NCBI RefSeq assembly: GCF_026410255.1
Contig: NZ_JAPMLL010000002.1
Coordinates: forward strand, 1-64,000
DNA from: Xanthomarina sp. F1114
Lineage (GTDB): Bacteria; Bacteroidota; Bacteroidia; Flavobacteriales; Flavobacteriaceae
Reading direction: 5' to 3'
Length of the DNA: 64,000 nucleotides
The position numbers and the translations under genes are program-made. This document shows, piece by piece, positions 58,165-64,000 of this stretch (position 1 is the first letter of the stretch; each line of letters begins with the position of its first letter). The notes under the pieces were generated by a model that saw only the letters and a list, made by a program, of their open reading frames with translations, was not told the origin of the DNA and made no database searches.

Positions 58165-59511
58165 TTAACCTGTTGGGTTTAACCAATCCGTATCTAATTT
58201 TGCCTTACTTTTTTCTTCCAAGGTTTCAAAGTACTGTTTCCTGGAAGCTTTTAAGGCAGATAAAAGCGCACTAGAATTACTTAATGCTGGTCTTTCATTT
58301 TGAAATAAATTTGCCATTAGCTGACTGTATTCCCTTTTTAAATCTTCGGTGCCGTAGGTCTTTAAAAAATAATCAAAACTCTGCTCCTCGAGATCTAAAT
58401 GCAACATCCATTTTGTAAGCTGTTCTAAAAATCCTCGCGCATTTTTTTGTCTTAAAGCACGTGTTACCTTGGTAAATAAATATTTTTCTGAATGCAAATA
58501 AGCTTGATACTTCTTTTTACTAAACGGGATAAACCATTTCAATAATTTAATCAGTACATAAATTGCAAGCAATCCAAAAATAACCAGCAGCAAAAACCGT
58601 TTAGGCGTCATCCCTAAAATTAAAAATGGTTTATCTTCAGCTACTTCTGGCTCTGTTGTTTCTGCTTCTAATTGTTTTTTAATACTGGCTAACATTTCCA
58701 AATCTGCGTTTGGCGCTACTTGTATAACTGTGGAATCAATTGTTTTTTTATAAAAGCGTTTGTTATAATAATTCCAATACACAAATTCAATTTTTGGTAA
58801 TACCACTTCGCCTTCTTTTTCAAAAAGGTAATTAGCCATTTCCACCCGACTAGCAGAAACTGCTGTTTTAGACTTATGGGTATTGGTTTTAGGTCGGGTA
58901 TTATAAATACTTACTCCTGGCACAGAATCCCATGTAACGGCTGGAATAAATTCTGAAAGTGTTCCAGCTGCAGAACGGGTAATAGTTCTTTGTAAAACAT
59001 CTCCAACCTTAACATTTTTAAGAGAGGTATTCCATCTTTCAGTAATATTAAGCGAACTGGACACCAACCAATTATTTGGATCATAACCTACTGGTACATC
59101 ATTAACTTGAATAGATTTTGGCTTGGTATGTATGGTATGTTTAATGCCTTTATAACCTCCAGGTTTAGGAGATTCTACATGAATAGTCAGTTCAGGAACA
59201 GTAATCTTCCCTGCCCTAGTTGGAAATACATTATAAATAAAATCTACTCCCGAAAATTGTTTCCCACTAAAGGTTCTCGAATTAGAAACCGAACGAAAAT
59301 AAACGGTTAAAGCACCTTCCACCTGAATATTTCCAACATCAATCCCTGTGGTAAACCAAGTATTAGAATATACCGAAACTGTCATCTGTACGGGTTGACC
59401 TATATAAGCGGTATCGTGGTTTAGCGAAACATAACTAATAAGTTGTTGCCCATAAGTTTGAACACTTATAGCAAACATCACAAAAACGATATATTTTAAT
59501 TTGCCTACCAT
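58165..59511 (-). CDS. batD: BatD family protein
   Basis: The 448-residue protein has a signal peptide (to TYGQQ) and beta-rich BatD/oxygen-tolerance-type domains (YIGQPVQMTVSVY, FIYNVFPTRAGKITVPELTI, GDVLQRTITRSAAG). It has one membrane helix (about residues 305-328) and a cytoplasmic helical tail. It is the fourth gene of the Bat operon, whose members are thought to act together in envelope stress or aerotolerance. Its ATG overlaps the end of the batB-batC gene by 7 nt. As the IS lies upstream, its expression may be reduced or driven from within the IS. Confidence 0.85.
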   Translation of the reverse strand: MVGKLKYIVFVMFAISVQTYGQQLISYVSLNHDTAYIGQPVQMTVSVYSNTWFTTGIDVGNIQVEGALTVYFRSVSNSRTFSGKQFSGVDFIYNVFPTRAGKITVPELTIHVESPKPGGYKGIKHTIHTKPKSIQVNDVPVGYDPNNWLVSSSLNITERWNTSLKNVKVGDVLQRTITRSAAGTLSEFIPAVTWDSVPGVSIYNTRPKTNTHKSKTAVSASRVEMANYLFEKEGEVVLPKIEFVYWNYYNKRFYKKTIDSTVIQVAPNADLEMLASIKKQLEAETTEPEVAEDKPFLILGMTPKRFLLLVIFGLLAIYVLIKLLKWFIPFSKKKYQAYLHSEKYLFTKVTRALRQKNARGFLEQLTKWMLHLDLEEQSFDYFLKTYGTEDLKREYSQLMANLFQNERPALSNSSALLSALKASRKQYFETLEEKSKAKLDTDWLNPTG

Positions 59512-60580
59512 TCGTTAGGTGTTTTTTCTGCTTCTACCTGTTTTTTCTTTATCTGATATTTAAACTTTTTTGTTAAAAACAAAGCGGGATCATCATCGAC
59601 TTTTCGCATTAATACGTTTTTTGGAACGCCTCCTTCTCCAGCTTTAAAATCGTCTGGTAATTCATCTAATTCTTTTCCTTTGCGTTTATCAGTTGTGGTT
59701 TCTTCTTCCAAACGTTTTTTCTCCATATCCTTTTTGGTGGCTTCCTGCCCTCCACCACTTAAGTCTTCCTGAGATGTATTCTTCTCGTTCTTAGCATTGG
59801 GTTTTTCTTCATTTAATTGCGCATCCTCAGGCATAGAGCTTTCCATACTGGAGATAGCTTGCTTTATCTCATTTAAATTATTTTGAGCCTCTTCAAAATT
59901 CGGGTCTCTCTCTACCAAAGATTCAAAAACCTCTTGAGACTTTTCAAGGTTCCCCAATTTGGCATAGGTCAATCCTAAATTATATAAACCCACATTAGAA
60001 CTGTCTTTTTCGAAAGCAGTTTTGGCACTCAAATAATCACCTTGTTTAAAATAGGATACACCTTGATGCAACGGGTCTTCATATAATTTGGCTGCAGACG
60101 CATAATCGCCTGCATCAAAAGCTTGTTGTCCTTGATACCCTTTTGTGTACCATAAATCTTTAAAACTAGTCTTATCTGTTACCTCATCATCAGAAGCTTT
60201 GGTACATGAGGAAAAACTTATCAAAAACAATACACTATAAATAGCCCAGCCTTTTCTAAAACTGAAAGCAAATAATATTAAAACCGGAATAATAAGCCAG
60301 AAGCCATTGTCTTGCCAATTCTCTTCATCGTCTTTAGGTTTTTCTTCAAAAACCAGATGTTTGCTAATATCTTCAGCTAATAATCTCACGTCGCTATTGT
60401 CTAAAGACATATCTAAAACATGTACGTTTTCAATACTTTTTAAATTGTCTGCTACGGCTTGATTACGTTGTGAACTAACAACCTTTCCTTTATTTTTTAA
60501 GGGAATTTTATGGTTGTAAAATGAAGGGATCGTTCCGCCAGACATGGTTGCCATAGGATACACGTTTAAAACCACATTGT
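59505..60580 (-). pseudogene. batB: 3' part of the IS-split batB-batC fusion gene
   Basis: This is the remainder of the gene interrupted at 60581. It begins in the VWA domain (VVLNVYPMATMSGGTIPSF), passes a membrane helix (NGFWLIIPVLILFAFSF) and continues without a stop into a BatC part. The BatC part has FSSC, then TPR repeats (residues about 145-235: QQAFDAGDYASAAKLY, GLYNLGLTYAKLGNLEKSQEVF) and a charged tail. A GTG at 60575 is the only early start, so it may still be made as a truncated protein. Removing the IS and one target copy restores a single frame of 582 residues with the 5' part. Confidence 0.9.
60577..60580 (+). repeat. Target-site duplication TTGT, left copy
   Basis: This 4-bp direct repeat matches 61834-61837 on the other side of the IS3-family element. 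Confidence 0.85.
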
Positions 60581-60639
60581 TGGAGTGTCTATATTTGTTG
60601 TGACAACTTAATTAAGCCCTAAATGATTAAATTTAACAT

Positions 60640-60921
60640 ATGGCAAGAAAACATGAAAACGATTTTAAGGTTCTAATCGTAGAATTAGTAAAATCAGGTA
60701 GACCAATTAAAGAGGTATGTACTGAGTACGATCTAAATGACAGTATGGTTAGGCGATGGAGAAGAGAATACGAAGCTAAATCAGGTGACTTTACTAAGAA
60801 AAAGGAGTTGTCTCAAGAAGAAATAGAATTGAAGGCCTTGAAAAAGGAGCTTCGAGAAATAACCATGGAACGCGATATATTAAAAAAGGCAGTAAGCATC
60901 TTCTCCAAGAACGACAGGTAA
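60640..60921 (+). CDS. IS3-family transposase OrfA (HTH protein)
   Basis: The 93-residue protein has an N-terminal HTH (FKVLIVELVKSGRPIKEVC, LNDSMVRRWRREYE) and a leucine-zipper-like C-terminus (QEEIELKALKKELREITMERDILKKAVSIF). It binds the IS ends. The slippery heptamer A-AAA-AAG at 60882-60888 lies in the correct phase near its end and would shift some ribosomes into the OrfB frame. Confidence 0.92.
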   Translation: MARKHENDFKVLIVELVKSGRPIKEVCTEYDLNDSMVRRWRREYEAKSGDFTKKKELSQEEIELKALKKELREITMERDILKKAVSIFSKNDR

Positions 60922-60968
60922 GGTATCAATTTATTTCAAATAACATTGATAACTATACAGTCGAGAGG

Positions 60969-61802
60969 ATGTGTAAATGCATGGAAGTTAGTAGAAACGC
61001 TTATTATAATTGGGAAAAAACAAAAGATCAGATTCTTGAGAAAGCATCTCGTGTTCTATTGAAAGAACACATACGCTTGATTTTTAATAAAAGCAGACAA
61101 ATCTATGGTAGTTATAGAATTCAAAAAGCGCTGGAGAGAGAAAAGCTTTTCTATAGTCGTTCATATATAGCCATATTAATGAAAGAAATGGGTTTGAAGA
61201 GTGTTTTAAGAAGAAGGCACAAAATAACAACGGACTCCAATCATTCATTTGGGATTTCAGAAAACAAGCTAAATAGGGAGTTTGATAGCTCGAAACTTGG
61301 GCAGAAATGGGTCTCTGACATAACATACATTAGAGTTAACAATGATTGGAACTACTTAACGACAATAATAGATTTGGCTGATAGGAAAGTCATAGGTTGG
61401 TCATTAAGTGAGGATATGACCACCGAAAATACGATTATCAAAGCATGGCTTCACGCTAGATCAAGCAGAACTATTAGTCCTGGGCTTATTTTTCATTCGG
61501 ATCGTGGAGTACAATATGCATGTAATAAAATGGTTAACCTCTTTTCTTTCAACAAAAAAGTTGTCCAGAGCATGAGTAGAAAAGGAAATTGCTGGGACAA
61601 TGCTGTGGCTGAGAGCTTTTTTAAAACAATTAAAAATGAATGGTTATACCGTTTTAAATACACCACTTACTCCCAATTGCATAGTTCTGTAGAAGATTAT
61701 ATAAATTGGTATAATAATGAAAGACTACATTCATCTCTAGGGTATATTTCCCCTCTAGAAATGGAAATTAAATTAAGAGGGAAAACTAATAAAGTGGCTT
61801 AA
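60969..61802 (+). CDS. IS3-family transposase OrfB (DDE integrase core)
   Basis: The 277 residues from the first ATG carry the HTH_21-like region (HIRLIFNKSRQIYGSYRI) and the DDE core. The catalytic residues are Asp in WVSDITYI near residue 117, Asp in FHSDRGVQYA near residue 178, and Glu in DNAVAESFFKTIKNE near residue 214. The frame is open back to the slippery site at 60882, so the working product is probably the OrfAB fusion made by -1 frameshifting. The stop codon lies within the right inverted repeat. Confidence 0.93.
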   Translation: MCKCMEVSRNAYYNWEKTKDQILEKASRVLLKEHIRLIFNKSRQIYGSYRIQKALEREKLFYSRSYIAILMKEMGLKSVLRRRHKITTDSNHSFGISENKLNREFDSSKLGQKWVSDITYIRVNNDWNYLTTIIDLADRKVIGWSLSEDMTTENTIIKAWLHARSSRTISPGLIFHSDRGVQYACNKMVNLFSFNKKVVQSMSRKGNCWDNAVAESFFKTIKNEWLYRFKYTTYSQLHSSVEDYINWYNNERLHSSLGYISPLEMEIKLRGKTNKVA

Positions 61803-61833
61803 AAAAAATGTCACAAAATTAGTAGGAATTCCA

Positions 61834-61837
61834 TTGT
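61834..61837 (+). repeat. Target-site duplication TTGT, right copy
   Basis: This is the right flank of the IS, identical to 60577-60580. Confidence 0.85.
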
Positions 61838-62510
61838 TCTGCTGCATAAAAGCACTGACTTTCTGAGTTTCCAAACCCTCTAAGTCGTCCGTAAATAAGA
61901 GGATTTTACCTTCAGCTTGATTATCCACAAATAGACTGTCCAAATTTGTAAACAGATTATCGAAGCCTGTGCCTCGTTTGGGCATCATACTAGGTTTTAA
62001 ACCGTCTAAATGATCTAAAATAATTTTATAATCGGTTGTAAATGGCACTACCGTATGGGTAGAAGCTGCAAACACCTGAAGTGCTGTTTCTGCTCTGGGA
62101 TTGGCCTCTAGAAAATCCTGTATTTTAAATTTAGCACGTTCCAAACGGGTTGGAGACACATCTGTAGCCATCATACTTTGAGATAAGTCTAAAGCAATAA
62201 CTAGCTGCGATTCCAACTTTTTTGTAGGTTGTTTTACTTCTTCCCAGGTAGGACCTAAAAAACCTATAAAAGCAATTCCAAATAGTAAAAACAAGGATAA
62301 ATGAATCATTCTTGATTTCCAAGACGTTCCTTTCTGAATAACATAGGGCCTTAAGTGTTTTGCAATATGTTTTTTCCAACTTGATTTTTCTGAATACACC
62401 AAGACACCCAAAAGTAAGATAATAGCCAAAGGAATAGCCAACCACATATATTCTGGTCTTAAAAAATGGAATTTCTCCCAATCGATATGTTTTAATTGCT
62501 CTATCATCAA
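61834..62510 (-). pseudogene. batB: 5' part of the IS-split batB-batC fusion gene
   Basis: This part has two membrane helices (about residues 18-38 and 70-88) and the start of a VWA domain. Its metal-dependent adhesion site DLSQSM is near residue 110, with FAASTHTVVPFT and LLFTDDLEG downstream. The reading frame runs 20 codons into the IS and stops at 61773. It starts with an ATG that shares ATGA with the end of batA. The last native residues are QQNN, which join directly to VVLNV of the 3' part when the IS is removed. Confidence 0.92.
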
Positions 62511-63499
62511 TCTCGCCTAAAACGTTTAAACAGTAAGATTAAATTATTCATCAAAACAATAAAAGCCGCTAAAGCCAAAGCTGCTCCCAACGGAATGTAG
62601 TATAATAAGGTTTTGGGTATAAAGCTCTCTTCTTCATATTCTATAGGTTCTAGAGTATCTAATTCGGTATAAATATTTTCTAACCCTTTGGTGTCTTTTG
62701 CTCTAAAGTATTTTCCCCCAGTCATCTCTGAAATTTCCTGTAGCGTGCGTTCATCTAAATCAGAAGATGAACTTCCTGGATCACCTATTCCAATAGTATA
62801 AATTACGGTCGAATCTTTTTTAGCCAGATTAGCTGCATCTAAAGGTAAAATAGCTTCTCCACTATCCACACCATCGGTTAAAAGTAACATGACTTTGCTT
62901 TGGATAGTATCTCTTTGAAACAAGTCCATCCCTTTAACTATGGCTTTTCCAATGTTGGTCATTTGTCCAGCCATGCCAACATCGGCTTCATCCAGCATGG
63001 TTTGAATGGTTTTTAAATCGGACGTAAAAGGCGCTTGTATATAAGCGTTACTTCCGAAGAAAACCAAGCCCATTCTATCACTTTTTCGATTTCCAATAAA
63101 TTCGTGCATGATGTCCTTTACGGCCGCCCAGCGCGTGACGCGTTTACCATCCAAAACCCAATCGGTATTAGCCATACTAAAACTAATATCGGCTACTATT
63201 AAAAAATTCCTCGCTGTTTTAATCTTTTTTTCTGGTTTGCCTACTAATTCTGGGGAAGCTAAAGCTATGAGCAACAATAGCCAGATTGTATACATAAGAA
63301 TCCAACTAAACCAATTTCTTTTTTTTATATAGGATGCTCTCTTTGGTTTTTGATTGGTGACTTCTGCAGCCCGATGAAAATAAGGAAATTTTAGGGCAGT
63401 ACTTCTGTTTTTTATAGGTGGTAACAACCAATAAATTATGAGTGGCAACGGAATTAAAAGTGCCACTAATGGATATGCAAATTGAAAATTATCAGGCAT
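62507..63499 (-). CDS. batA: VWA-domain membrane protein BatA
   Basis: The 330-residue protein has two N-terminal membrane helices (about residues 8-25 and 62-80). The VWA domain has an intact MIDAS (VADISFSM near residue 99; LLLTDGVDSG near residue 205), and a final membrane helix lies near residue 305. BatA and BatB are paired VWA proteins of the Bat complex. The gene overlaps both neighbours by a few bases (8 nt upstream, 4 nt downstream), so the operon is tightly coupled. Confidence 0.92.
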   Translation of the reverse strand: MPDNFQFAYPLVALLIPLPLIIYWLLPPIKNRSTALKFPYFHRAAEVTNQKPKRASYIKKRNWFSWILMYTIWLLLLIALASPELVGKPEKKIKTARNFLIVADISFSMANTDWVLDGKRVTRWAAVKDIMHEFIGNRKSDRMGLVFFGSNAYIQAPFTSDLKTIQTMLDEADVGMAGQMTNIGKAIVKGMDLFQRDTIQSKVMLLLTDGVDSGEAILPLDAANLAKKDSTVIYTIGIGDPGSSSSDLDERTLQEISEMTGGKYFRAKDTKGLENIYTELDTLEPIEYEEESFIPKTLLYYIPLGAALALAAFIVLMNNLILLFKRFRRD

Positions 63500-64000
63500 G
63501 ATGTTTAATCCATTTTAGTGACATTTGAAAAAATGCTTCTTTATTAAAATTCGTATTATTAAAAGTTTCTTTATATACAGCATTAGCAATGTCTTCCTTA
63601 TAGGTTTTAAAATGACTACCTCTAACCTCAGCATCTAAAAATTCCAACCAGGCATCGCCTTCTAAAGAAGCCACTTTTTCACGTTGATAAGACTGTAAAG
63701 CTGTACGTTTTAAAATAAAAACACATTTGGTAATAAACAGCATTTCCGGAAGTTTAGGATCTTGCTTTAAAGTCTTTATTTCAGCAACAGCATCGCGTCT
63801 GTATTGATTGTGCTTGTATTTTAAATAAAGTCTATAAATACCGTAAAGAATCAGTACGCCTAAAATAACAAATACTACTTTCCAACCTATGGTATTAAAA
63901 GAAAAAGCAATAGGATCTGGTTCCATGATGTTCCCCAATTCTAATGGAGCAACTTCCGGATCTTGAATTAAAGCGATATGTGCTAAATAAAAACTCAAAT
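63492..64000 (-). CDS. DUF4381-like membrane protein of the Bat operon, 5' end at or beyond window edge
   Basis: At least 168 residues are visible, open to the right edge. The only start inside the window is a TTG at 63998, so the true start probably lies outside. The visible N-terminus looks like the end of a signal peptide (FYLAHIALIQDPE). A membrane helix follows (GWKVVFVILGVLILYGIYRLYL), then a basic cytoplasmic helical domain (RRDAVAEIKTLKQ, WLEFLDAE), the layout of DUF4381 proteins encoded ahead of batA. Confidence 0.8.
   Translation of the reverse strand, partial: LSFYLAHIALIQDPEVAPLELGNIMEPDPIAFSFNTIGWKVVFVILGVLILYGIYRLYLKYKHNQYRRDAVAEIKTLKQDPKLPEMLFITKCVFILKRTALQSYQREKVASLEGDAWLEFLDAEVRGSHFKTYKEDIANAVYKETFNNTNFNKEAFFQMSLKWIKHHA

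Larger units (their letters stand above)
60581..61833 (+). mobile_element. IS3-family insertion sequence (IS150-like), 1253 bp
   Basis: The element starts TGGA and ends TCCA (5'-TG...CA-3'). It has imperfect 38-bp terminal inverted repeats (60581-60618 and 61796-61833, 26 of 38 matching), two overlapping transposase frames and a 4-bp TTGT target duplication. All parts are intact, so it may still be mobile. It lies antisense inside batB-batC. Confidence 0.93.

Noticed and set aside
61773-62510. Intact 245-residue VWA protein
   Set aside because: The last 20 or so residues are encoded by the IS end; the native gene continues on the other side of the element.
63492-63998. Complete 168-residue protein with start at 63998
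   Set aside because: The start is a TTG two bases from the window edge and the frame is open beyond it, so the 5' end is probably outside.

Overview
The window comes from a low-GC member of the Bacteroidota, almost certainly a marine-type Flavobacteriaceae. The gene content shows this: the gliding and type IX secretion genes gldK-gldL-gldM-gldN, an exosortase XrtF pair, an HYC_CC_PP protein, a CPXCG protein, DUF983 and DUF2007 proteins, a Bat operon, and -7 promoter elements of the TAnnTTTG type. I cannot name the genus from the sequence alone.

Layout. 1-9395 (minus) is one uninterrupted giant surface-protein gene running off the left edge. It has about 15 PKD/Ig-like modules followed by at least 12 DUF11-type modules with acidic linkers. 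9.8-12.2 kb (plus) holds a GNAT acetyltransferase, a small exported repeat protein and a DUF2914 membrane protein. 12.4-16.5 kb (minus) holds an AgcS-type symporter with an unusual exported extension, and a ferredoxin-type glutamate synthase domain protein. 17.0-19.9 kb (plus) is a di-heme oxidoreductase / Rieske / porin operon with two matching palindromes at its promoter. 20.2-21.6 kb is a solitary contractile-tail sheath gene, followed by an initiator tRNA. 21.9-36.1 kb is mostly minus strand: CPXCG protein, LRR protein, ABC-F ATPase, FAD oxidoreductase, gldN-M-L-K, a degenerate arginase-fold protein, topA and a membrane protein.

36.3-43.2 kb (plus) is a housekeeping block: miaB, a sigma-54 activator, lptE, a TPR protein, secG and groES-groEL. 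groES has a good match to a sigma-54 promoter. 43.3-49.0 kb (minus) has DUF2007, a lipoprotein, a heavy-metal/TonB cluster and the XrtF pair. 49.1-57.0 kb (plus) has a free-Met-R-sulfoxide reductase type GAF protein, purH and the complete rod-shape operon mreB-mreC-mreD-mrdA-rodA. 57.0-58.1 kb has a regulator remnant and a DUF4136 protein. 58.2-64.0 kb (minus) is a Bat operon whose batB-batC fusion gene is split by an IS3-family element. I could define its ends, 38-bp inverted repeats, 4-bp target duplication and -1 frameshift signal.

How the genes work together. gldK-N form the core of the gliding/type IX secretion machinery that typically exports giant adhesins such as the one at the left edge. 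The mre/mrd/rod genes build the elongasome. LptE and SecG serve envelope biogenesis. The 44.5-48 kb cluster looks like copper or other soft-metal handling. The least expected items are the sheath gene without any other tail gene, the arginase-fold protein that has lost half of its metal ligands beside topA and gld, the AgcS fusion, the twin operators of the di-heme operon, and the clean IS disruption of batB-batC. All domain calls are by eye; no database search was run.
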